DNA from: an uncultured Thiotrichales bacterium
GTDB taxonomy: Bacteria > Pseudomonadota > Gammaproteobacteria > CAIRSR01
Assembly (NCBI GenBank): GCA_903881315.1
Contig: CAIRSR010000018.1
Location: 1-50,870, forward strand
Length of the DNA stretch: 50,870 nucleotides
Reading direction: 5' to 3'
Part shown: piece after piece, positions 43,441 to 50,870 of the stretch
How positions within the stretch are numbered: position 1 is the first letter of the stretch
How the letters are laid out: every line of letters starts with the position of its first letter
Made by a program: the position numbers and the translations under genes
Notes under the pieces: generated by a model
Database searches by the model: none
Told to the model about the DNA's origin: nothing
Seen by the model: only the letters and a program-made list of their open reading frames with translations

Positions 43441-44672
43441 GGCGAGTCGTTGTGACGGGCATGGGGGTGGTATCACCCCTAGGCGGCACCCCTGAATCTT
43501 TTTTTGCCTCACTGATGGCGGGAGTTTCTGCGGTACGGCCTTTCCGTGCGTATTTTGCTGATCATCTGGCGATGAAGGTCGCGGTTCAGGTTGATTTTGA
43601 GGCAAGTCAGCATTTTTCTGTACGAGATGTGCGCGGCTTGGACAGAACCGCCCAGATGGCGCTGGTTGCGGCCAAGCGGGCTTGGGACGACGCGGCACCA
43701 ACGGTGCTTTCTGCAGAGGAGCAGTTGCGTGCGGCGGTCTACATGGGTACCGGGCTTGGCGGGGCCGGCACCATTGATGATGTAAGTCGTGACGTCTACG
43801 TCCAGGATGTCCGCCGTGTTCACCCCTTTTCGGTTCCGAAGATCATGTGCAATGCGCCTGCCTCCCATATTTCCATGCGTTTTGGGATTAGGGGCGCGAG
43901 TCTGACCTACTCGATTGCCTGCTCTTCTTCGGCGGTTGCGCTTGGTGAGGCGGCGCGGGCAATCCGCTTTGGGGCGGCGGATATCGTGCTAGCAGGTGGT
44001 ACCGAGAGCATGTTGACGCGCGGTAGCATCAAGGGGTGGGAGTCGCTGGGGGTGCTTGCGGTGCCCGATCCAGCCGATCCGGCGGCGGCGTGTAAGCCTT
44101 TTGCCAAGGATCGTACCGGTTTTGTGCTGGGCGAAGGGGCAGCCGTGTTGATTCTCGAAGAGATGGAGCGGGCGCGGGCGCGCGGTGCACGGATCTACGG
44201 GGAGTTGGCTGGCTACGGTGTCACGTCGGATGCAAGCCATATCACCATCCCTACCGTGGAGGGGCAGGCGGCGGCGGTGATTCAGGCGCTTGCCGATGCT
44301 GGTCTTGAGCCGTGCGATATTGGTTACATCAATGCCCATGGCACGGCCACGACCGCCAATGATCTGGTCGAGACGGCGACCATTCGGCGTGTCTTTGGTG
44401 CCCACGCTGATGCTGTGCCAGTTAGTTCTACCAAATCGATGCACGGCCATCTGCTTGGGGCGGGCGGGGCTGTCGAATTCCTTGTTACCCTTTTGGCCCT
44501 GCGCCATGGTGCCATACCGCCAACCATCAATCTTCATGTCCCTGATCCAGAATGCGATCTCGATTACGTGCCGAACGTAGGGCGTACTGGTTTGCCGCTA
44601 CGTGCGGCGATGAGCCAATCCTTTGCGTTTGGTGGCACCAATGCGGTGTTGGTGGCAAGACGTTGTGATTAA
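43437..44672 (+). CDS. Beta-ketoacyl-ACP synthase (FabF-like)
   Basis: 411 residues, started from the TTG that overlaps the ACP stop (TTGA). MRRVVVTGMGVVSPLG is the thiolase-fold start of type II ketosynthases. The catalytic triad is complete: C162 in SIACSSS, H301 in INAHGTATTAND, H336 in STKSMHGHLLGAGG. It condenses malonyl-ACP with an acyl primer by decarboxylative Claisen reaction. Its coupling to a dedicated ACP, and the aminotransferase and phosphatase upstream, differ from the housekeeping fab operon (no fabD, fabG or fabH here). Confidence 0.93.
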   Translation: MRRVVVTGMGVVSPLGGTPESFFASLMAGVSAVRPFRAYFADHLAMKVAVQVDFEASQHFSVRDVRGLDRTAQMALVAAKRAWDDAAPTVLSAEEQLRAAVYMGTGLGGAGTIDDVSRDVYVQDVRRVHPFSVPKIMCNAPASHISMRFGIRGASLTYSIACSSSAVALGEAARAIRFGAADIVLAGGTESMLTRGSIKGWESLGVLAVPDPADPAAACKPFAKDRTGFVLGEGAAVLILEEMERARARGARIYGELAGYGVTSDASHITIPTVEGQAAAVIQALADAGLEPCDIGYINAHGTATTANDLVETATIRRVFGAHADAVPVSSTKSMHGHLLGAGGAVEFLVTLLALRHGAIPPTINLHVPDPECDLDYVPNVGRTGLPLRAAMSQSFAFGGTNAVLVARRCD

Positions 44673-44690
44673 TCCTGAAGGTCGGGTGTA

Positions 44691-46190
44691 ATGACTGAAC
44701 CTTTGATCGAGGCCTGCACCTTCGTGATTTTCGGTGCAACTGGGAGCCTTGCGCGCAATAAGTTACTTCCTGCGCTCTGCCGACTAGAGGCGGTGGGGCG
44801 TTTGCCAGCGCAGCTTGCGGTGGTGGGTTTTGGGCGCCGCGCTTGGGGTGATACCGAGTGGCGTGCTCATGTTGCGGATCTGCTGCGAGATAGGATTGGC
44901 AAGGATCTGGAAGAGGCCATATTGGTGCGCTTTGTGCAGCGCCTGCGCTTTTTCCAAGGGGATTTAGGTACCGCTGGTGATTATCGGAAACTATCCCAGT
45001 TTCTGGCTTCTGAACGAGAACTCTCCCCGAATCTAATCTTTTACATGGCCATCCGCCCCGCGCAATTTGGTGAGGTAGGCGCATACCTTGCGGATGTCGG
45101 TCTCAACAAAAAAGAAGGGCGGTGGGTGCGTCTTGTGGTCGAGAAACCTTTTGGTTACGACCTCGAGAGTTCCCAGATATTGGATATGCGTCTGCATCGT
45201 CATTTCGATGAGGATCAGATCTATCGTATTGACCATTATCTGGGGAAGGGTACGGTTCAGAATGTACTGGTTTTCCGCTTTGCCAATCTGATGATGGAGC
45301 CCCTCTGGAACCGTAATTACATCGATCACGTCCAGATTACCCACGTTGAGACACGAGGTATTGAGCGACGCGCCGATTATTTTGAAGAAGCCGGTGCGCT
45401 ACGTGACATGATCCAAAGTCACCTGCTGCAATTGTTGACCATGGTGGCCATGGAGCCGCCTGCCAGCCTAGATGCTGAATCACTACGCGACGAAAAGGTG
45501 AAGGTACTGAAATCCATTCGTCCGATTCCCCAGAGCGCGGTGCATGCCCAGGCCTTTCGTGCCCAATATGCGCGGGGTGTGCTCGATGGAGAGAAGGTGC
45601 TCGGTTATCTAGAAGAGGAAGGGGTGGCCGCGAGCAGTACCACGGAGACCTATGCAGCCTTGCGTCTCTATATTGATAATTGGCGTTGGCGCGGGGTTCC
45701 CTTCTATATTCGTACCGGTAAGCGGATGGGCAGCAATCTTTCTACGATTGCGATTCGTTTGCGCCACCCACCCCAGTTACTCTTCCGTGATACCCCTATA
45801 GAGCGGTTGCGTCCGAATTGGATCATCCTTGGTATTCAGCCCGACGAGTGCTTGCGGATTGAATTGCAGGCGAAGGTGCCCGGGCTTGAAATGCTCACCC
45901 GTACGATTTCACTTGACGCAGGTTATCGTCACGCCCACGAACCTGCCTTAGATGCCTATGAGACATTATTATTAGACGTGGTGCTGGGGGATCGTTCGCT
46001 TTTCTTGCGCTATGACGAGGTACGTTTTGCCTGGCGCGTGGTAGATCCCATCCTCAAGGTTTGGGCAATGGAGCGTGATTTCATCAATACCTATCCGGCG
46101 GGTTCTATGGGGCCGACCGATGCGAATCGGTTGTTCGAACGCGAGGATCAGATCTGGCGCGACACACTTTCTCTGGGCGGGGAAAAGTAG
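44691..46190 (+). CDS. zwf: Glucose-6-phosphate 1-dehydrogenase
   Basis: 499 residues, 18 bases after the ketosynthase. NADP site [20 protein letters not shown]152 in [10 protein letters not shown]181-H182 in RIDHYLGKG, and the catalytic His (about H244) in [13 protein letters not shown] are present. The usual RIDHYLGKE(T) reads RIDHYLGKG(T), i.e. G187 in place of the conserved Glu; D, H and K of the site are kept. It oxidises glucose-6-phosphate to 6-phosphogluconolactone and supplies NADPH. Placement after the ACP-ketosynthase pair could link NADPH supply to lipid-type synthesis, or be chance. No pgl or edd/gnd gene is adjacent. Confidence 0.93.
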   Translation: MTEPLIEACTFVIFGATGSLARNKLLPALCRLEAVGRLPAQLAVVGFGRRAWGDTEWRAHVADLLRDRIGKDLEEAILVRFVQRLRFFQGDLGTAGDYRKLSQFLASERELSPNLIFYMAIRPAQFGEVGAYLADVGLNKKEGRWVRLVVEKPFGYDLESSQILDMRLHRHFDEDQIYRIDHYLGKGTVQNVLVFRFANLMMEPLWNRNYIDHVQITHVETRGIERRADYFEEAGALRDMIQSHLLQLLTMVAMEPPASLDAESLRDEKVKVLKSIRPIPQSAVHAQAFRAQYARGVLDGEKVLGYLEEEGVAASSTTETYAALRLYIDNWRWRGVPFYIRTGKRMGSNLSTIAIRLRHPPQLLFRDTPIERLRPNWIILGIQPDECLRIELQAKVPGLEMLTRTISLDAGYRHAHEPALDAYETLLLDVVLGDRSLFLRYDEVRFAWRVVDPILKVWAMERDFINTYPAGSMGPTDANRLFEREDQIWRDTLSLGGEK

Positions 46191-46547
46191 ACAAGACTCA
46201 CCGGATTATTCTTTTGCCGCGTCTACCCATTGCCGTTTCTTAAAAGAACTTAGGTATACGACGTGCGGGTTGTTTTCTTCCGTGTGACGTGCGCTTAGAC
46301 TTAAAGAGCCCTCATCGTTACCCGCAAGGTCGCTGGCGTCGCCAACCTAGGCAACACGACCAAGGTCGCCGCGTCTTTGGGCGATGAGCCTGCTTTATCA
46401 ACAGAAAGTTTGCTTACGCTTGTATTCGGCGCTTGTCAGCGCACCCAAGTAATAGTTTCTGTCCTTGACAGTGATCGTTGTCGAGGTGGATACTCAAGCG
46501 AATAACAACGTGTGTTGTAACCATTCATCGCATTGCAGGAGTCCTTC
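46191..46547. other. Spacer between zwf and the ParA-like gene, with a start-less coding-like frame
   Basis: From about 46311 to 46503 one plus-strand frame is open and codon-like without a proper start: ALIVTRKVAGVANLGNTTKV, then LSTESLLTLVFGA and VIVSVLDSD. The pattern faintly resembles the second half of HPr-type carrier domains, but this is a weak guess. GCAGGAGTCC before 46548 is the ribosome-binding site of the ParA-like gene. No other feature was seen. Confidence 0.3.
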
Positions 46548-47255
46548 ATGTCTCGTCTCGTCTTGGTTCATGGTGATAAAGGTGGTGTTGGTAAGAGTAC
46601 GCTCGCCCGTGCTGTTCTTGATTATCTTTATCGTAAGAATCGCATCCCTGCTGTCTATGACGCTGACAATCGTAATGGCCAGATCCACCGTTTTTACAAT
46701 AGCGTTCTTCCGGTCAACAAGGTAGACATCAATGTGCGTGGCGCGTTTGATGAGGTGCTAGACCGAGTTGCTGAAAATCAGAAGGCCGCCAACAAGGTAA
46801 ATGTGTTTGTTGACTTACCGGCGCAGGCTGGTAATAGCGTGGATATGGCATTATCCGAGCTTAGGTTAGTAGAGGCGCTTGATAGTATTCGGGCGCGCGC
46901 CACCTTGTTGTTTGTGATCGGACGCACCACGGATTCTGTCAGTGCCTTACAACTGGCGTTTGACCTATTTAAGGATATTGCCGACTTCGTGGTTGTCAAG
47001 AATGAGTTCTTTGGCGAGGCGAATCGCTACACCCTATACGAGACTTCCGCGACCCATCAGACTCTTGTGGATAGCGGTGCCAAAACCTTGCTCATTCCGA
47101 CCATGTGGGGTGATACCTACGATACCGTTGACAAGCTCCATCTTCCCTTCTGCAAGGTAGCTGAATCGGATCTGCCGTTATCGACCAAGGCGCGGGTCAG
47201 TTCGTGGCTAAGTAAGTGCGACGCCCAATTGGCAACGGTCGATGCTTGGTTGTAA
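46548..47255 (+). CDS. ParA/MinD-like deviant Walker ATPase
   Basis: 235 residues from the ATG at 46548 with AGGAG seven bases upstream. LVLVHGDKGGVGKSTLARAV carries the deviant Walker A motif (K11 signature lysine, K16). AVYDADNRNGQIHRFY resembles the switch region of plasmid-type ParA/TraL proteins, and VNVFVDLPAQAG follows as Walker B-like. The rest is poorly conserved. No ParB or parS-like repeat is next to it. The following gene, 137 bases on, encodes a coiled-coil membrane protein, a likely partner. Possible origin from a plasmid or integrative element. Confidence 0.8.
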   Translation: MSRLVLVHGDKGGVGKSTLARAVLDYLYRKNRIPAVYDADNRNGQIHRFYNSVLPVNKVDINVRGAFDEVLDRVAENQKAANKVNVFVDLPAQAGNSVDMALSELRLVEALDSIRARATLLFVIGRTTDSVSALQLAFDLFKDIADFVVVKNEFFGEANRYTLYETSATHQTLVDSGAKTLLIPTMWGDTYDTVDKLHLPFCKVAESDLPLSTKARVSSWLSKCDAQLATVDAWL

Positions 47256-47392
47256 AGAATTAGTACGCTGAACCTGTGTGCATTGCATTCATCCGTTAGC
47301 CTTCTGTGCCAAGCTGCTGTGCCTGGGGGTTGTGAACGGGTGTGTGCAATAGGTTATCGCCCTTGGTGCCATGTGCGCGGAGAGGAAGAAAA

Positions 47393-48373
47393 GTGGTTGC
47401 TGTCACAGAAACCTTCATCGAGTTATTTAAACGTCAGCCTAATGAAGCTGATAAGATTCGGCTCATGTCGGTGCAAAAGGCCCTCCGCCTACCAGACGAT
47501 GATCCCCTCTGGACGGTTCTGATCGCGCTCGATTACTACCAAAAACTCTACGAAGAGGCACCCGAGAAGATTGTCGCTGCTACACACGAAGCGGCACGTA
47601 CCACGATTACCGCCGCTGAGGCGGTGACGACGGAAAGGTTGGTGAGTGGCGCGTTGGCTATCGCGAACGAGCGGATGGAACGCGACCGAGCTTCGCAATG
47701 GCCATTGGTAGTAGTGTGTGTGGTTCTTTCGGTTGTCCTGGTTGGGCTTGGCGTGAGTTTCTGGTCGGCGGCGCAGCAATTCCAGTCACGGGAAGTAGCA
47801 ACGATTACGAATTACAAGAATCAGCTTGCTTCTGCCAAAGAGAAATTCCAGGCCCGCGAGGTCGAGATAGTAAAGGACTATGAGAATAAACTCGCTACCA
47901 CCAAGGATCAATTCGACAATACCCTGGCGGTGAGAACACGGGAAATACAAGAGGCAGCGGCGAGTCAACTCGCTAAAGACGAGGCGGTTCTAGATAACGA
48001 GAAAGCTGTGCTGGATTGGGTGCGCCAGTATCAGGGCCTTTACACAGACAAAGATTTTCAGAATCGGGTCGATTTTGTTGCAAAGAATCCGGTCTTTGCG
48101 GATGCACTGCGACCGCTTACGACAATGCAGATAGATAATCTGCTGCGTATCATCACTAAGGCCGATCGTTGGCGTGGGGTGTTGTCCGCTGAGAAGCAGC
48201 CGTGGCCGTGTTTTTCGGTACGAAAGCCTACTGGTCGTGGCAACCGCGAGGCCAACATCTGTCAGGTTGGTTTGGATGGGGATATTGTGCTGGCGAATGC
48301 CGTGGGTCATGGCAATGCGGCCCCACACAAAATATCGCCCAAACGCCCACCGACACCGAAAATAAAGCCTTGA
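47393..48373 (+). CDS. Membrane-anchored coiled-coil protein, ParA-like partner
   Basis: About 326 residues from the GTG at 47393 (GGAGAGGAAG upstream). N-terminal domain 1-100: NEADKIRLMSVQKALRLPDD, then WTVLIALDYYQKLYEEAPEK and a helical linker. One transmembrane helix about 103-124 (WPLVVVCVVLSVVLVGLGVS). Then a coiled coil about 128-215 with two near-repeated 22-residue units (REV..I..Y.N.LA..K..F). The C-terminal 100 residues (WPCFSVRKPTGRGNREANIC, then a proline/lysine-rich tail) are unrecognised. The N-terminal layout recurs in plasmid-type proteins next to ParA-like ATPases, so I infer a pair. Function unknown. Confidence 0.6.
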   Translation: MVAVTETFIELFKRQPNEADKIRLMSVQKALRLPDDDPLWTVLIALDYYQKLYEEAPEKIVAATHEAARTTITAAEAVTTERLVSGALAIANERMERDRASQWPLVVVCVVLSVVLVGLGVSFWSAAQQFQSREVATITNYKNQLASAKEKFQAREVEIVKDYENKLATTKDQFDNTLAVRTREIQEAAASQLAKDEAVLDNEKAVLDWVRQYQGLYTDKDFQNRVDFVAKNPVFADALRPLTTMQIDNLLRIITKADRWRGVLSAEKQPWPCFSVRKPTGRGNREANICQVGLDGDIVLANAVGHGNAAPHKISPKRPPTPKIKP

Positions 48374-48382
48374 GATGTTCGC

Positions 48383-48880
48383 ATGGAGCTAGAAGAGCTG
48401 GTGCAGCGTGTGGGTCAGGCCTTGGTTCTGTCGCGGTGCTTTCTGATAACGGCGGAATCCTGTACCGGGGGCGGCGTTGGTCAGGCGCTCACTGCGGTTG
48501 CGGGGAGTTCGCGTTGGTATGATCGTGGCTTTATCACGTATAGTGATCGCGCTAAGGTTGAAGTGTTGGGGGTTTCGCCCACAACCCTCGCGCTTTCGGG
48601 TGCGGTAAGTGAGCCGATCGCCCTAGAAATGGCGAGAGGGGCGCTGGCTGGGTGCGAGGGCAGTCGTCTTGCCTTGGCGGTTACAGGTATTGCCGGGCCG
48701 GATGGCGGCACACAAGCAAAGCCAGTGGGTACCGTCTGCTTTGCCTGGGTGCGTTACGATGGCTGTGAGCGGGTAGTTAGTCGTCATTTTTGCGGTGATC
48801 GAGCGTTCGTGCGTCAGCAAGCGGTGGTGGTGGCTCTACGGGGGGTGCTGGAGATTCTCCCAGCACGAGATGACGGATGA
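48383..48880 (+). CDS. pncC: Nicotinamide-nucleotide amidohydrolase PncC (CinA C-terminal domain)
   Basis: 165 residues, the stand-alone C-terminal domain of CinA. ITAESCTGGGVGQAL is the substrate-binding loop, FITYSDRAKVEVLGV the core, and VTGIAGPDGGTQAKPVGTVC the hallmark. It hydrolyses NMN to nicotinate mononucleotide and ammonia, recycling NAD from RNA ligation and repair. It ends overlapping the downstream kinase start by 4 bases, indicating coupling to the FixL/FixJ-like pair, with no obvious functional link. Confidence 0.94.
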   Translation: MELEELVQRVGQALVLSRCFLITAESCTGGGVGQALTAVAGSSRWYDRGFITYSDRAKVEVLGVSPTTLALSGAVSEPIALEMARGALAGCEGSRLALAVTGIAGPDGGTQAKPVGTVCFAWVRYDGCERVVSRHFCGDRAFVRQQAVVVALRGVLEILPARDDG

Positions 48881-50058
48881 TCGAGGTGGGCCGCATGATG
48901 GACAATGGTGTGGTTACGGATTTGTCACTGACTCCCGCTGCTTTACGGGAGACTTTCGAGTCTCTGCCGCTTGGGTGTTTTGTGCTGGGTAGTGCGCAGG
49001 AGATCCTTGAGGTGAACCACGGTGCGACGAGCCTGCTCAAGAGAGAGCGGGGGGCTCTGATTGGGCGCTACATTGGCCAATGCCTAGAGCACCATCATCG
49101 GGAGCGGTTCGAGGGCTGCATGGCGGCCTTACGGAAGGGGAGCACGGACGTCCTAGAATTGGAGTTCGTCGATGAGGTAGGCGCGACCGTGCCGATAGAA
49201 GCGCGGGTAGTGAAGGTTGGCAGCGGTCTGGATACGGGCGTCTGTTATCTCCTCACTGCGTCCGATCTGAGTGAGCGCTACCGTGCCGAGGAGCGCCTGC
49301 GCACCCAGCAAGCGGCATTGGCGCGTGCCTACCGATTCTTGACCCTGCGGGAGATGACGCGCGGCCTTGCCCACGAGATCAACCAGCCACTGACGGCGAT
49401 CCTCAACTATGCGAATGGTGGTCTGCGCAAGTTGAGCAGTGGCCAGTTGTCTCCTGAGATCACCCGAACGCTGCTCGAACAGATCGGATCACAGGTGCAG
49501 CGTGCGGCGGACGTTATCCGTCGTCTGCGCTCCTTGTTGCAACGCGATCCACTGGGCAAGGAACCGTGTGATATTAATCTGTTGGTGTCTGAGTCGGTCA
49601 AACTGACGCAGATGGAGGTGCGTGGCTCTCATGCCCAGATCCGGATTGTGGGCGCGCGAAATATCCCGGTGGTGCGGGTAGACCCACTCCAATTGGTTCA
49701 GGCGTTGGTCAATCTGATCCTCAACGCGCTCGAGTCCATGGGACGGGAACCAGCTATCACGCCACGCCTGGTCATCGCGACTCGCTTGGATGGTAAGAAT
49801 AAGGTGGAAGTCGCCATTCATGATAATGGCCCAGGGATTATCGAGGAAATCGTTGCTATAATGAGCGACCCGCTGTTTTCAACAGAGTATTCTAGTATTC
49901 GCATGGGGCTGCCTGTGACGCGAGCGATTATCGAAAGCCACGGAGGGCGTTTGTGGGCGACCTCTAACCGTCGCCGTGGTATTACCCTACGTCTTTCTCT
50001 TCCGTGTACCGAGGAAAGTAGTGATGTCGCAACAACCGACTGTATTCGTAGTAGATGA
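48877..50058 (+). CDS. PAS-domain histidine kinase (FixL-like)
   Basis: About 393 residues (an ATG at 48895 is an alternative start). PAS domain about 22-135 (LPLGCFVLGSAQEILEVNHG), HisKA with H166 in GLAHEINQPLTAILNYANGG as in FixL/TtrS-type kinases, then a HATPase. The N box LVNLILNALESM and DNGPGI are normal, but the ATP-lid region reads PLFSTEYSSIRMGLPVTRAI where PFFTTK..GMGMGL is expected, so the lid is altered. The cysteine and histidine content of the PAS does not show a haem pocket. It overlaps the response regulator gene. Confidence 0.88.
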   Translation: MIEVGRMMDNGVVTDLSLTPAALRETFESLPLGCFVLGSAQEILEVNHGATSLLKRERGALIGRYIGQCLEHHHRERFEGCMAALRKGSTDVLELEFVDEVGATVPIEARVVKVGSGLDTGVCYLLTASDLSERYRAEERLRTQQAALARAYRFLTLREMTRGLAHEINQPLTAILNYANGGLRKLSSGQLSPEITRTLLEQIGSQVQRAADVIRRLRSLLQRDPLGKEPCDINLLVSESVKLTQMEVRGSHAQIRIVGARNIPVVRVDPLQLVQALVNLILNALESMGREPAITPRLVIATRLDGKNKVEVAIHDNGPGIIEEIVAIMSDPLFSTEYSSIRMGLPVTRAIIESHGGRLWATSNRRRGITLRLSLPCTEESSDVATTDCIRSR

Positions 50059-50668
50059 TGATCCCGCTGTGCGGGACTCGTTGCGTTTATTGCTGGAGTC
50101 GGTGGGCCTGGTGGCCGAGACCTTCGCATCGCCGCACCAATTCCTTGATGCCATTGTTTCCGAGCAACCGGGTTGTGTGCTCTTAGACATTCGCATGCCG
50201 GGGATGAGTGGTTTGGAGCTGCAACGCCGTTTGGTAGCGCGTGGGATCACCATGCCGGTGATCATCATTACTGGTCATGGCGATGTTACTACCGCCGTCC
50301 AGGCCATGAAGACCGGCGCGACCGACTTCCTCGAGAAACCGTTTAATGATCAGGTGCTGCTCGATCGCATCCACGATGCCATTACCCGTGACACGCAATC
50401 ACGGCGCGCCCGTGCCGAACAAGACACCGTAGGCCGTCATCTGGCAACCCTCTCGCCGCGCGAGGTCGAGGTTCTTGACCTGATTATTGCCGGTAAGGCC
50501 AACAAGGTGATCGCGCTTGACCTCGGTATCAGCGAAAAAACGGTGGAGGCCCACCGCGCCCGCGCCATGGACAAGATGCAGGTGCGCTCGACAGCCGACT
50601 TGGTGCGGACGGTGTTGCTCTATCGTACCTCGCGCACGAGCACGGATGTCTTCCCTGAGACCGCCTGA
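50024..50668 (+). CDS. FixJ-family response regulator (REC-LuxR HTH)
   Basis: 214 residues from the ATG at 50024 with GAGGAAAG upstream; it begins inside the end of the kinase gene. Receiver about 1-125: D11-D12 in VVDDDPAV, D55 in VLLDIRMPGMSG, FLEKPF with the conserved lysine. The LuxR-type helix-turn-helix is about 148-205: LSPREVEVLDLIIAGKANKV, then EKTVEAHRARAMDKM. It should be phosphorylated by the upstream PAS kinase and activate transcription. Target genes are unknown. Confidence 0.93.
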   Translation: MSQQPTVFVVDDDPAVRDSLRLLLESVGLVAETFASPHQFLDAIVSEQPGCVLLDIRMPGMSGLELQRRLVARGITMPVIIITGHGDVTTAVQAMKTGATDFLEKPFNDQVLLDRIHDAITRDTQSRRARAEQDTVGRHLATLSPREVEVLDLIIAGKANKVIALDLGISEKTVEAHRARAMDKMQVRSTADLVRTVLLYRTSRTSTDVFPETA

Positions 50669-50771
50669 GGGGCTGGAGTGGGGCTTTACGGAATACGGAG
50701 ATGACTGAATACGCTGTTCCCCTCCCTCACGGTACTGGTCTAGTTTGATTCCTGCTTCAACCGCATGAATA

Positions 50772-50780
50772 TGCTATACT
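50772..50780 (+). promoter_or_regulatory. Extended -10 promoter candidate for the right-edge gene
   Basis: TGCTATACT combines an extended TGn element with a good -10 hexamer, 56 bases upstream of the last ATG. The -35 is poor, which an extended -10 can tolerate. The surrounding 130 bases are AT-rich. Confidence 0.5.
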
Positions 50781-50795
50781 ATTCTCTAAATACAT

Positions 50796-50810
50796 GAATA
50801 TCAGATATTC
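50796..50810. promoter_or_regulatory. Perfect 15-bp palindrome, operator-like
   Basis: GAATATC-A-GATATTC lies between the -10 candidate and the start codon of the last gene, a typical position for a repressor site. Confidence 0.5.
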
Positions 50811-50835
50811 TTGGTAATTTTTGTGAGGTAAATCT

Positions 50836-50870
50836 ATGTTGAGCAGACGCACCTGTCCCAGTTGCAAATC
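50836..50870 (+). CDS. Partial gene at right edge (zinc-ribbon-like N-terminus)
   Basis: ATG at 50836 after TGAGGTAAATCT opens a frame reading MLSRRTCPSCK, cut by the window end. CPSC suggests a zinc-ribbon N-terminus, as in some transposases and small regulators; no more can be said. Confidence 0.5.
   Translation, partial: MLSRRTCPSCK

Overview
The window is a 50.9 kb chromosomal segment of a Gram-negative bacterium, most likely a gammaproteobacterium. The evidence is a RlmJ-type rRNA methyltransferase, an Slt70-type lytic transglycosylase, type II secretion pseudopilins, lipopolysaccharide heptosyltransferase genes, a TonB-dependent receptor with a YfiR partner, and many hybrid sensor kinases. 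The genus cannot be fixed from the sequence. No rRNA, tRNA or CRISPR array was seen.

Layout. 1-1.9 kb is an accessory island: an Avd-like four-helix-bundle protein, a PIN toxin with its small partner, a frameshifted ribbon-helix-helix-type antitoxin and an orphan HicB. 1.9-5.9 kb (minus) is an RNase II-like exoribonuclease and lytic transglycosylase operon. 6.5-8.8 kb (plus) holds two orphan ATP synthase c-subunit paralogs in G/T-rich surroundings and a sulfide:quinone reductase-like flavoprotein. 8.8-16.2 kb holds a hypothetical protein, a two-partner-secretion exoprotein, rlmJ, a GspH-I-J minor pseudopilin cluster and an LprI-like protein. 16.3-24.0 kb is a signalling block: a REC-REC-kinase, a 1535-residue hybrid kinase, an ankyrin protein and a bacteriohemerythrin. 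24.2-25.1 kb is a RelE-like gene next to a frameshifted Shedu-like (DUF4263) nuclease. 25.3-28.5 kb is galE and a B12-dependent ribonucleotide reductase. 29.1-31.7 kb is an LPS glycosyltransferase pair and a class II aldolase-like protein. 31.8-40.3 kb is more signalling, ending in a TonB receptor / YfiR / hybrid kinase operon. 40.9-46.2 kb (plus) is a phosphatase, class III aminotransferase, acyl carrier protein, ketosynthase and glucose-6-phosphate dehydrogenase series. 46.5-48.4 kb is a ParA-like ATPase with a coiled-coil membrane protein. 48.4-50.7 kb is pncC with a FixL/FixJ-like pair, and a new gene starts at the right edge.

Strongest leads. (1) The second c-subunit aligns without gaps to the first, but the ion-binding Glu68 is Gly and the polar-loop Gln49 is Val; the leader of the first carries a four-tract G-quadruplex motif. 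(2) The aminotransferase-ACP-ketosynthase series looks like a small acyl/amino biosynthetic unit of unknown product. (3) The RelE-like plus Shedu-like pair and the RHH antitoxin each appear broken by one base. (4) The ParA-like/coiled-coil membrane pair may be an undescribed two-gene cassette. (5) The TonB receptor start region is duplicated in frame. All functional statements come from reading motifs; no database search was possible.
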